A stretch of 14,313 nucleotides of DNA from CAZPDM01 sp964585305 (GTDB taxonomy: Bacteria > Planctomycetota > Uabimicrobiia > Uabimicrobiales > JABWCH01), in the NCBI GenBank assembly GCA_964585305.1, contig CAZPDM010000098.1, positions 1 through 14,313 on the forward strand. The letters run 5' to 3'. How positions within the stretch are numbered: the first letter of the stretch is position 1; every line of letters begins with the position of its first letter. The notes beneath the pieces were generated by a model, which was not told the DNA's origin, searched no databases, and saw only the letters and a list, made by a program, of their open reading frames with translations. A program made the position numbers and the translations under genes. Shown here piece by piece: positions 8,201 to 13,795 of this stretch.

Positions 8201-10993
8201 TTGTCTAAAATTCTAAACTCATTCCAGCCACTTTCTGTTCAATTTGAACAATGGTTATCTGGATATACCAATCTTTGGCGCGATTTATCAAGATATGCCT
8301 CTTTTTTAGGCCTGCTTATTATTACCATATCTCTTTACAAATATTATAACGTAGATTGGTTTGCTCCTCACGTAGATAAAGTGCCCCTTTCTTTTATTAC
8401 GATTTTTATTATTGATACTATTCTTTCTTTGTCCATTTTATTTGCTTTAGGCAAGAAGGAAAAGATCAATATTTCTTACTACATTTTTATGTTTGCAATC
8501 TTTAATTTATACATTCTTGCCAAAAAAGAAATCCCAATCTTTCCCAATATAGATCAAAATATTCATATTGGAATTTTCTTTATCTTGTGGGCACTCATTC
8601 CCCACATCATAGCAATTTGGATTCCTACTACAACCCGCTGGCCAAGCGTATTATGCAATTTCGGTTTAGGTATTGCAGGTCTATTATTATGGGAACAAAA
8701 TTATCCTGCCTGGCAGCCTATGCCGACAACGATATATCTCAGTGCCATAGGATTCTTGCTTACTATAAGAGAATGGGTATTTCAAAATGAAGCAAACATA
8801 GAAAAAGAAGAAAGCTCTTCCAAACAAGATTTATCTACGGAAGAACTTTATAAAATTGTCCAGCATACCATAAGTACAATCATTATGTTTTTTGCCTTTA
8901 TTGTTGCAATCTTTACTTATATGACTCAGCCTTCTGGTTATCAATGGTGGCTCACAGGATTCTTAGCTGTTTTTGCCGTAAGATATATTTTTGTCCATTT
9001 AACAATCCAATCCGATTTTGCCCTTTGGATAGCTTATATCTTTTCCATTTTAACAGGGTATGTTGATCTGCAATTTTATTATAATCTTGGTTTGTTTGGT
9101 CAACTTATTTATGTTCTTGTTGCTACCAACATAATTTTACTTACTGGAATAAGTGTTCGAAATTATGCTTTAGGAAAAAGATTGTTTTGGAATGGCTCTA
9201 TTGCTAGAAAAGTAAGTACTCTATTATCTCAAGTAATACTAACTTTACTCTTAATTTATGGGGCTGCTATTTTAATTTCTCTCACATCTAAAACCAGCTA
9301 TTATATTGGCACTCATTATTATTGGTTTGGTGGAGTCAGTATACTACTTATAGCAACTATTTTCCATCTTGGACGAACCTATAAAAACATAGGAAATTTT
9401 CTACTTGCCTTTCTTATTATATCTCTTGGCCTTGCCAGCCCATTAAGCCATATATTCTCTAATTTTGCTTGGACGACACTTTGCTATCCTTCTGTAGAAG
9501 CTGCATGTTTGGCTTGTTTAGGCGTTTTTTTATGGCATAAGCACAGTATTTGGCTTGCAGTTTTCTCTATATTTTTAACAGGTTTAAATTACCACGTTCC
9601 AACAACATTCATCACATTATTTTTAACATCTCTATATACATTAGTCATGGCATTAAAATATCAAAATCGAAATATTTTCCGTATTTATGCCATCAATTTG
9701 CTTGCAGCAGTTTTCTTTCTTATTTTTTACTTACTGCCAAAGACAGGAAAACCTGTTCCCTTGGTATTCCCACTTTTGGCTATTGTAACTTCTCTTATTG
9801 GACTAGGCTGGTTATTAGCTGCTAAGATTTTACAACGTTATTCTTTCCCCCGATTAAAAAGAATCTTACCAGAATTCAGACATGTCTCTGGCTTTTTCTC
9901 TATCATTGCAACAATTCTTGTTTTTGCGGCTGTAGTATTGATAAAGAAAGAAATGCCTAAATTAGATGCGCATACGTATCAAATACACACATTCCTTTGC
10001 ACTTCAGCATTTATTATAACTATATTCCTCAATGTTTTATTACAAAAGAAAATGAGTGATTTTGATCAAGAATATGCAGAAAAATCAGACAGCAAAAACA
10101 GCGATAACAATAAACTTAGCGAAAAAACTTCTGCTCCAAAAATAAGTTTTTTTGGCAATGCAGCTCCAATATTTATTTATCAATTTCAAGCTCTCATTAT
10201 TGGACTATATTATTTTATCAGCCTTCGCACAGATTGGTTCTCATTCCTTCAAAACAGTCAACCTCACATTCTTATTATTTTCTCTATGACATTTTTTCAA
10301 ATCGGGCAATACTTCCGTAAGTCTGAAGAATTAGTACAAGCCAATTGCTATGAATTCTCTTCTTATGTTTTACCCTTAACAATCTTCTGTTATTCTCCGT
10401 GGAATTTGTCAACTACTGGCAGTGCTATTTTTGCTTTAACTGCGGTTCATTTTGGACTTATTTATCTCAACCGTCTCCATATTGCACCACTACTTATTGC
10501 ATTAGCTATGCTAAATATCTCTCTTTTCCAATTTTGGATGGGCCAAGAAATATTCGATCCACAATTCTATGGTATTCCCATTGGCTTAACTCTTATGACA
10601 CTTGCCGAACTATACCGTTCTCATCTCCAACCACAAAACCTTTACACACTTAGAATTATTGGTTTGCTTTCTATTTATGGTACTTCTTCCCTTCAAGTAC
10701 TTCTTAAACTCAATAACCCTATGTACTCCTTAGTTCTTGGAATATTAGCCCTCATTGGAATTGTCCTTGGTATTATTCTCAAAAACAATCTATATCTATA
10801 TCTTGCTAGCTCATTCTTAATTTGCGATGTTCTTGGCTATGTGATCAAATATGGAGCAGATAAAGGAATACTCGAAGGAGTCCTCCTCGTTCTCACAGGC
10901 CTTATTATCCTAAGCCTTTCTCTTTACTTTAAACTTATTCGTCAAAAACGCTCCCAAACAGAAGAAAAACAAGAAAATAGTGAAGAGAAATAA
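2210..10993 (+). CDS. giant polytopic membrane protein with N-terminal zinc ribbon (2927 aa)
   Basis: One uninterrupted frame. The start has AAGGA 8 nt before the ATG. Residues 8-25 form a zinc ribbon (C8-C11 and C22-C25, both CPFC). A short conserved-looking helical region follows (to about 85), then a Glu/Lys/Ser-rich cytosolic linker (about 90-225). A first group of hydrophobic helices (about 226-390) is followed by a second charged linker (about 395-485) holding two ISKxSTPKV-type repeats. From about residue 490 to 2910 the protein is almost entirely hydrophobic helices with short loops, broken by charged loops near 1985-2020, 2193-2215 and 2613-2645. The C-terminal tail is charged (RQKRSQTEEK...). 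The segment near 490-545 (ILLFLGVFLIMAGETFFVLNSW) resembles the repeating unit of predicted membrane protein families such as DUF2157 or DUF2339. That is a loose resemblance, not an assignment. Function is unknown. No enzyme motif, ATP-binding site or large soluble domain is visible. The gene is monocistronic, with divergent neighbour, own promoter region and own terminator. Confidence 0.93.
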   Translation: MKDLILQCPFCQAKFQQVPNECPFCKQKIPEEMAFKMAWITKVDSELNDLYKEKKWPEDEFSFSMRDYFHTAFYKLLQQVASLKAKPVTDFTSLLNPDTAVPPVSSTLEAKPDITQGSEQRIIKETSEFVRDKEPIIDSIKIDFDKTSEISSAKIIAAEQKPEILQKPETLQDRIEKARLARQKSEQEPQESSINKPVSIQKTSHITHSSKKKTAQELATKVKKIEEPIIAAITIPIFFVLFASPFIHNLRNEAVWLVFAIFAVALGFFEKKLRDSNTKYSYRILELYTILISIVTLFIIIDNFRTRTSLVFGTFLFFLLVVAYSYHFAINMLGIGIIATVCLFIAASISTRMDMVMLFSLLTAANFIYLICRIIKYIAYGIRWLWRIIVSKEIIVEEFEKVVETQVSREKAKENFASKKEKIIVEPYIKIKEEVFLTQEKLDIPIVSTDISLVSKVSTPKVPQISKISTPKVSAPPKKAWLVQYLSHPAIRENILLFLGVFLIMAGETFFVLNSWGNMSDVMKTLGILALLLSSSGIFYFLARIATRLEQTTTTLIFYFLAIFMLPLAIILPTNIISQRPIITLISVVIILIMAWEFIRRISLVLPILWGRWFIYFIPLLLINLMSPFIKENFPTNWALLSYGSFVFLLFTWWKIPNLNRENLFEVLKNTKEKLSIFLWLIVSITTFLTILAHFQYRIFTQFTPTATYQTAYIPPYMYSIMPSLFAIFLARIDHKLQQSNQTSTLSFLMILSICGSVLGVYLSTQNLNFLLGSLILTCILFSFYTYQQRSVIFFLVALLSSLLVYFLLPTPIRDVIIKLRIWLGGQIGYPDGKLPISYYSLTFLPYLAGLVCLGHFLIKKQQTILLRTLQGWFLTISVGLLALTKFGGQDARAIFVALPIFSIGYLAVIRWLQLPILTYFSIGAVSLWVYEIANYFYPEIWMPFATILALSLSWGIVGFATRQKLNSPTYHSSFILLGIVTLWLFIREIFLDYQHYKNILEPAIFQDFAKLWFAVAILWLSMIFIYRQRWFWISYIIAVLYMFSNNFNLLLAGGIVSVLTSIQVIYSLILISSSMMVIGMLSFHFPKWKLEEILPIKFNHLAYFPWAFVLIIILFPSRNPVITTTFISILTVSAAGIFFIWTFFSKQWLIWRWLPIIILLSFWHIIPNVSSLEYSTIHFYIYPCLAVFWMILSLWQRRKELPSALALEIYSYITVLFAAISIISIGLEIPQMESLKRLYHISFVLLLIALVFFLQTLFRSWKTLVFVFLSVTTLSLSYLSYFCTKYYLDDLSQHKFRFHFSQAIMLILWATVLYAVRQIFPWLKTRNYLSQTWQELKFWNTMSSFTNFIVAGLYLICSILLIFEGQLNFITASGLVVASFYCFIMGVQRQINLPIYLSVFVLNQLAILVCLMPDVDVRLRNFSLQDYSYRYQLPMDQTLVCLAFALASWWLYQRPNLREAAKGIMRYSATILLIVFGYVLIWRFLVIFPETNIFGWDIFYHPTQSIYTLYARVAFLGAALLLWFRRFLSWPNLAYPSLFYITLGMSFGVNSYALPWIMHPIAITIVAIIYGILSLFLANFKTILNRVSIFLGVTHFFLFPLIYILPIYFQLRLPNFHSFGILLLSLLLLLHSSFYFLRDKASPWASLVTIYVYFSFYYLFLTKEFVYISTRWYSIIFSIAIISFLGLSHFVRTKNISINKIFNKINIPTESQINFHGELFFQAVAKTTSSIISIGMLAIGAIWLIWSGWISDILGHSLQYPILFKILQYREVLCISILIYLGIQIWLRVFSKIKAKNLVEHGICISLAMLGLWIPIISEWFNQKNFSLSNFFDSSLFTFASLELVLLGMLVMFLVLCRKFSSGTTFWSILFAISSLIYSIVEYIETPYISLSAILALFGVSLILLFWHHSTKIYDGEMRASHFIYVLYALLYLFSLFSLGQNIISNHLQIPSYITLVFFFVAIIFTWIGCRKYPQQTNTINVSDPTESPQTLKSKQLSKILNSFQPLSVQFEQWLSGYTNLWRDLSRYASFLGLLIITISLYKYYNVDWFAPHVDKVPLSFITIFIIDTILSLSILFALGKKEKINISYYIFMFAIFNLYILAKKEIPIFPNIDQNIHIGIFFILWALIPHIIAIWIPTTTRWPSVLCNFGLGIAGLLLWEQNYPAWQPMPTTIYLSAIGFLLTIREWVFQNEANIEKEESSSKQDLSTEELYKIVQHTISTIIMFFAFIVAIFTYMTQPSGYQWWLTGFLAVFAVRYIFVHLTIQSDFALWIAYIFSILTGYVDLQFYYNLGLFGQLIYVLVATNIILLTGISVRNYALGKRLFWNGSIARKVSTLLSQVILTLLLIYGAAILISLTSKTSYYIGTHYYWFGGVSILLIATIFHLGRTYKNIGNFLLAFLIISLGLASPLSHIFSNFAWTTLCYPSVEAACLACLGVFLWHKHSIWLAVFSIFLTGLNYHVPTTFITLFLTSLYTLVMALKYQNRNIFRIYAINLLAAVFFLIFYLLPKTGKPVPLVFPLLAIVTSLIGLGWLLAAKILQRYSFPRLKRILPEFRHVSGFFSIIATILVFAAVVLIKKEMPKLDAHTYQIHTFLCTSAFIITIFLNVLLQKKMSDFDQEYAEKSDSKNSDNNKLSEKTSAPKISFFGNAAPIFIYQFQALIIGLYYFISLRTDWFSFLQNSQPHILIIFSMTFFQIGQYFRKSEELVQANCYEFSSYVLPLTIFCYSPWNLSTTGSAIFALTAVHFGLIYLNRLHIAPLLIALAMLNISLFQFWMGQEIFDPQFYGIPIGLTLMTLAELYRSHLQPQNLYTLRIIGLLSIYGTSSLQVLLKLNNPMYSLVLGILALIGIVLGIILKNNLYLYLASSFLICDVLGYVIKYGADKGILEGVLLVLTGLIILSLSLYFKLIRQKRSQTEEKQENSEEK

Positions 10994-11013
10994 ACTAATT
11001 TTGTAAAATATAG

Positions 11014-11054
11014 AAAAAGATAGCGTATATATAAAGTATACGCCATCTTTTTTT
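11014..11054 (+). terminator. Rho-independent terminator after the giant gene
   Basis: The arms AAAAAGATAGCGTATA and TATACGCCATCTTTTT pair with one A/C mismatch around a 7-nt loop, and a T-run follows. It starts 20 bp after the stop at 10993. The right arm plus T-run is duplicated directly downstream (see the repeat at 11040-11071). Confidence 0.85.
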
Positions 11055-11071
11055 ACACGCCATCTTTTTTT
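11040..11071 (+). repeat. 15-nt tandem duplication of the terminator 3' arm and T-run
   Basis: ACGCCATCTTTTTTT occurs at 11040-11054 and again at 11057-11071, a 17-bp period. It looks like a slippage duplication that gives the terminator a second possible 3' arm and T-tract. It marks the boundary between the chromosomal-style left part and the mosaic right part. Confidence 0.8.
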
Positions 11072-11081
11072 TCTATGAGGA

Positions 11082-11145
11082 GTTGAACCCACCGCTGCAA
11101 ATTTTTTTTCGTTAAAGCTCACCGTCTATAAACGGCGGGTTAATT
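11082..11145. other. weak attC-like site or degraded cassette boundary
   Basis: The ends GTTGAAC and GTTAATT give the outer AAC...GTT pattern. AACCCACCG pairs with CGGCGGGTT (one wobble). The inner arms do not pair, and the interior holds its own hairpin (CCGTCTATAAACGG) and a T8 run. The left arm shares CACCGCTGCA and flanking bases with the arm of the better site at 13796-13857, but in inverted orientation. It could be the degraded end of the cassette array, or chance. Confidence 0.25.
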
Positions 11146-11287
11146 CCTATCATGCACCACGTGCATGGACGAGTTACTTAGCTAAAGTTAGTATTGAGAT
11201 AGTAATGTATAATAAACTCTTAGTCCAAATACTTTTGACAGACTACTTATATAACTTTCCGTCCAATCTTTTCAGTTTAAACGGACA
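11146..11287. other. non-coding spacer downstream of the dehydrogenase gene
   Basis: No supportable gene. It holds one perfect hairpin at 11151-11167 (CATGCAC, loop CAC, GTGCATG) without a T-run on either side, so it is not an obvious terminator. The rest is AT-rich, unlike the dehydrogenase gene it follows, so the sharp composition change falls at about the stop codon. Confidence 0.5.
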
Positions 11288-12019
11288 TTACCACGGAATA
11301 CGCTCGCCCTTGTGTACCAGCTGGCCATGTGGAAAACGATCTCGGGCAATTGTCACCAGATTGACCACCGTGCTCGCACCTTCTTCAACTTCCATTGGTG
11401 CTGCCTGAGATCCAAGATCGGTCTTTACCCATCCGGGATGGGAAGCAGCGACCGCAATCCTCTTTTTTTCAAGCATCTTTGATTGAATCTGTGTCAGCAT
11501 ATTTAGAGCAGCCTTAGATGTTGAGTATCCCACGGTCATGAAACCAGCGACGTCCTTCCACATATTCTCCGCGGTACCAATCGATCCCAGTGCAGACGAC
11601 TGGTTGATCACACGTGCGTCATCGCTACGCGAAAGCAGTGGTACCAACGACTCTGTAATCGCATAGGGGGCTATGAGGTTGACTTCGAGTGTACGTCTAA
11701 TCTTTTCTGGGGTTGTCGGTTTTCCATCCCACTCTAGAGCAATTCCTGCGTTATTCACAAGTACATCGAGCTTACCAAAAGTCTTTTCGAGATACTTCAC
11801 AAGGTTGACTATGTCGTCAGAATTGGTAACTTCGAGATGAACCATATAGGCATCACAACCTGAAGCAACAAGCTCTGCAACAGCCGCAGCCCCAGCCTGT
11901 TGGTCTCGCGCCGTGAGAACAACCGTGTAGCCTAGTAAACCAAGTTGGCGTCCGATCTCCTTGCCGATGCCCTTGTTTGCACCTGTAATCAACACTACCT
12001 TACCGTTCTTTTTTTCCAT
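11288..12019 (-). CDS. short-chain dehydrogenase/reductase (classical SDR, carbonyl-reductase-like)
   Basis: A 243-residue NAD(P)-dependent oxidoreductase of the classical SDR family, cytosolic, with substrate not predictable. Motifs are complete: the Rossmann glycine motif TGANKGIG (residues 12-19), NNAG (89-92), active-site Asn114, Ser141/142, Tyr165 and Lys169 in YSTSK, and HPGWVKT (P195-G196), which follows the active site. Length fits the family. I chose the Met at 12019 because AGGA lies 6 nt before it. An in-frame ATG five codons earlier (12034) falls inside the attC-like hairpin. G+C is about half, far above its neighbours, which indicates recent transfer. The gene starting just after the GTTAGG end of the attC-like site at 12026-12084 is the usual position of a gene in an integron cassette. 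The pattern of motifs resembles plant- and animal-type carbonyl reductases, but this is not specific. Confidence 0.92.
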   Translation of the reverse strand: MEKKNGKVVLITGANKGIGKEIGRQLGLLGYTVVLTARDQQAGAAAVAELVASGCDAYMVHLEVTNSDDIVNLVKYLEKTFGKLDVLVNNAGIALEWDGKPTTPEKIRRTLEVNLIAPYAITESLVPLLSRSDDARVINQSSALGSIGTAENMWKDVAGFMTVGYSTSKAALNMLTQIQSKMLEKKRIAVAASHPGWVKTDLGSQAAPMEVEEGASTVVNLVTIARDRFPHGQLVHKGERIPW

Positions 12020-12025
12020 TGTTTT

Positions 12026-12084
12026 TCCTAACATGTTTATCAGCGACGTGCGTTAGCACGTCCACTGTATGAACCTTGTTAGAT
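12026..12084 (-). other. attC: attC-like recombination site (integron cassette boundary)
   Basis: On the minus strand the 59-bp site runs from ATCTAAC (a perfect RYYYAAC box) to GTTAGGA (GTTRRRY with the last base off). CTAACA pairs with TGTTAG at the ends. Next come poorly paired spacers and then inner arms CAGTGGACGTGC and GCACGTCGCTG, in which the 5' arm carries one extra base. The centre is a GACGTGC/GCACGTC hairpin with a TAAC loop. Conserved outer core bases, an unpaired spacer, and an extra base on one arm are the marks of attC sites read by integron integrases. The ribosome site of the dehydrogenase gene overlaps the GTTAGGA end. Confidence 0.65.
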
Positions 12085-12376
12085 CATATTGAATATCGCT
12101 ATTACACAATAACGAGTGGTTATAATCTAACAAGTACAAAAATGGTAGCACGATAAATATAAAATACCTTTCGATTACAAGGAAGTATGAAGACTTCCCA
12201 ATTTCTTCTATCTCGACTCTCACTACTTTTTTACCATTCACTGCTTTTTGCGTCTGAATTGATCTTATACGTTTATGCACTTTCAATATCTCTCTGGTGC
12301 GTTCAAGTTCTTCAGCGATTAATTTTTCCTCTGGCAGGAGAGTTTTATATTCGGCAGCAGTACTTTGTTGGGCAGG
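12053..12376 (-). pseudogene. possible coding remnant of unknown family
   Basis: A minus-strand frame is open from 12376 to 12053. Its first 60 or so codons read like a real soluble protein with balanced Glu/Lys/Arg, including the segments AAEYKTLLPEEKLIAEELER and GKKVVRVEIEEIGKSSYF. There is no ATG start (only TTG at 12286). After about 12170 the translation becomes AT-driven hydrophobic sequence that runs into the attC-like hairpin. I read it as the broken end of a transferred gene. I do not recognise the family. Chance open frame is the alternative. Confidence 0.25.
12075..12134. repeat. 10-bp perfect inverted repeat at the edge of the attC-like site
   Basis: CTTGTTAGAT (12075-12084) and ATCTAACAAG (12125-12134) are exact reverse complements separated by 40 bases. 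The first copy contains the core end of the attC-like site, so the second may be the core end of another, otherwise lost, site facing it. Confidence 0.6.
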
Positions 12377-12497
12377 TTATGCGATTTAAGTTGCTACCGA
12401 ATAGATAGCATACTCAAATCTCCTAACATAGTATTAGATTACATTAACATATAGATAAAATTTGTATAGTAACACACTATATTAAAAAGAATCTGAT

Positions 12498-12528
12498 TCT
12501 AAGACAAGCTGATTTAGCTTGTCTTAGA
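12498..12528. terminator. 13-bp perfect hairpin, terminator of the small nuclease gene
   Basis: TCTAAGACAAGCT and AGCTTGTCTTAGA pair perfectly over a 5-nt loop. The hairpin starts 17 bp after the stop of the minus-strand nuclease gene. A T-rich tract (TTCTTTTT) follows 6-7 nt after the stem on the minus strand, and TGTTTTGTTTT follows on the plus strand, so it may work both ways. Confidence 0.65.
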
Positions 12529-12544
12529 TGTTTTGTTTTATACT

Positions 12545-13030
12545 TTATTTCACAATATCGGCCGGATCATAGACTGTAACAATTTTTCCTGGCTTGGTTT
12601 TGAAAATTCCATTTATTAAAGCTTGCCAGGATATTTTGTGATGAAAACGTACTAAAGTATAACCATACTTTTCTGTGATTATTTTCTTTCTCAGTGTTTC
12701 CTCTACTTGATCGCAGTACTTATGCGAATATCCATTACACTCTAAGACCAGCATGAATTTTTTGATAAAGAAATCTATACGATAGTTTTCTATTGGATAA
12801 TTGTGTTGGATACCAATACCTGCAAATACACGAGAAAGATCATTCTGCCATTGGATTTCATCTTTGGCTTCTATATTGGCAAAGCCAGCAATATCGCCAA
12901 ACATTTTCTTTTTTATGTCTATGCCAATGGATGTATCCATCCCAATAGCTATTTTAGCCACATCTTCGAGTTTGTAGCCATGCAACTGAGGTGCTTTAAG
13001 GCCAATAGCTTTAATAGTGGTTCGATCCAA
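12545..13030 (-). CDS. small DUF559/Vsr-like endonuclease domain protein
   Basis: 161 residues from a TTG start that has AAGG 8 nt upstream. Residues 83-131 match the core of Vsr-like/DUF559 nuclease folds: YRID86FFI, then the strand FMLVLE97CNGYSH103, then R114 in a helix, then GYTLVRFHH. In that fold Asp, Glu and a nearby His make a metal-dependent active site. The usual E-(I/L)-D-G appears here as E-C-N-G, a conservative change. Residues 1-70 are not a domain I can name and may be a DNA-recognition or regulatory part. The frame stays open upstream to 13075, with coding-like residues (HKHTKEIKAIS), and then stops at the edge of a probable group II intron piece. The N-terminus may therefore have been cut off by that insertion. 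The target is unknown. A DNA-repair, homing or defence nuclease are all possible. It has its own downstream hairpin terminator. Confidence 0.65.
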   Translation of the reverse strand: MDRTTIKAIGLKAPQLHGYKLEDVAKIAIGMDTSIGIDIKKKMFGDIAGFANIEAKDEIQWQNDLSRVFAGIGIQHNYPIENYRIDFFIKKFMLVLECNGYSHKYCDQVEETLRKKIITEKYGYTLVRFHHKISWQALINGIFKTKPGKIVTVYDPADIVK

Positions 13031-13080
13031 TGAAATTGCCTTAATCTCTTTGGTATGTTTGTGAAGAAAGCTAAATCATA

Positions 13081-13325
13081 AGCTCGTATTAAAGATTCAA
13101 TGGTAAGACTATTATAAACTTCAATTAAGATTTGATAAGAGACTATGAAGCTAAATAGCGGAATTTACTCAGCAAAAACCTATCATGAAACAATGAAACA
13201 TACTTAGTAACATTGCCTGAAGCCAATAGCAGAAGCTAGCAAAGGGCGTATCAGAAGACCGGCTGAAGGGAATGTTGGAACCACAGCTGACTAACAGCCA
13301 ATAGTAAGGTTAGGGCTTAGTTGTA
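13081..13325 (+). mobile_element. probable group II intron domain I fragment (5' part, degraded)
   Basis: About 245 non-coding bases look like the 5' region of a bacterial group II intron. A GCTCG start (degraded GUGYG) leads into TATTAAAGATTCAATGG. Later segments typical of domain I follow, such as CCTGAAGCCAATAGCAGAAG, GCGTATCAGAAGACCGGC, TGAAGGGAATGTTGGAACCA and GACTAACAGCC...GGTTAGGGC. This rests on remembered resemblance to intron 5' regions, not on an alignment. Domains II-VI and the reverse transcriptase do not follow. It is on the opposite strand to the domain V/VI remnant at 13674-13756, so the two are not parts of one colinear intron. Its left edge abuts the 5' end of the nuclease gene. 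Confidence 0.45.
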
Positions 13326-13658
13326 CTCATTAATCTCACGGGTTTGAAAATTAGACAGCCGTGATATTTTTTTAGCCCAAAATATACCATCTCTTTCGTA
13401 AGAGGAAGCAAACTCTATTTCGTATTTCGCATCACACCATTGTCGATTTGATATATCACTGATGGTGCATGAAGAACCAATAGGTTCAGGTAGGATGAAT
13501 GAGCCATTAGCATTAAGTGAAATTCCTTCGAGTTTTACCCATTCATCTTGCCCTAGTCGCATCACGATACAGGTGATGTTTTTTCTTTCATCATCAAAAT
13601 CAATGTTTTCAATTTCGATGTAAAGCCGGGTTATAGGGCCTTTTGTAATTATGGACAT
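13317..13658 (-). CDS. hypothetical protein, 113 aa
   Basis: The start is ATG at 13658, 15 bases after the predicted 3' end of the group II intron remnant. No clear ribosome site is seen. The product is soluble, acidic and rich in beta-type alternation (LYIEIENIDF, ITCIVMRLG, KYEIEFASSY), with no signal peptide or membrane helix and no family I recognise. The stop at 13317 overlaps the edge of the probable intron domain I fragment, so the native C-terminus may have been lost. It follows the attC-like site at 13796-13857 in the same orientation, which fits a cassette gene. Confidence 0.5.
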   Translation of the reverse strand: MSIITKGPITRLYIEIENIDFDDERKNITCIVMRLGQDEWVKLEGISLNANGSFILPEPIGSSCTISDISNRQWCDAKYEIEFASSYERDGIFWAKKISRLSNFQTREINEYN

Positions 13659-13673
13659 AGCTGTTCGATGAGC

Positions 13674-13756
13674 ATGCAGATAGGTAAGACTTTGAAATAA
13701 TCTCCATCTTTTCCCCCTGCCCGAACCGTACAGGACACTTTCATGTCATACGGCTC
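13674..13756 (-). mobile_element. group II intron 3' end: domain V and domain VI without the rest of the intron
   Basis: On the minus strand, 13756-13723 is a 34-nt hairpin beginning GAGCCGTATG and ending TGTACGGTTC, with a GAAA tetraloop in the middle and the AGC catalytic triad at its base. These are the defining features of group II intron domain V. After it, GCAGGGGG pairs with CCTATCTGC leaving A13681 bulged. The sequence then ends AT, so the bulged A is eighth from the predicted 3' end at 13674, the usual branch-point position in domain VI. Only about 40 bases separate domain V from the attC-like site upstream, so domains I-IV and any maturase gene are missing. It is a truncated, non-mobile relic. 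Confidence 0.8.
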
Positions 13757-13795
13757 TTCAAAGTCATAAGTTTATGTTATACAACAACTTGACAC

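Noticed and set aside
11081..11100. GGGTTCAACTCC on the minus strand, resembling a tRNA T-arm
   Set aside because: The flanking bases do not form a 5-bp T-stem or an acceptor stem, and no anticodon or D-arm can be drawn.
12019..12034. Earlier ATG for the dehydrogenase at 12034
   Set aside because: It lies inside the attC-like hairpin without a ribosome site. The next Met has AGGA at proper distance and gives a normal family N-terminus.
12187..12408. Plus-strand open frame of 73 codons
   Set aside because: It has a composition-driven hydrophobic translation and lies antisense to a better-looking minus-strand remnant. No ribosome site or family match is evident.
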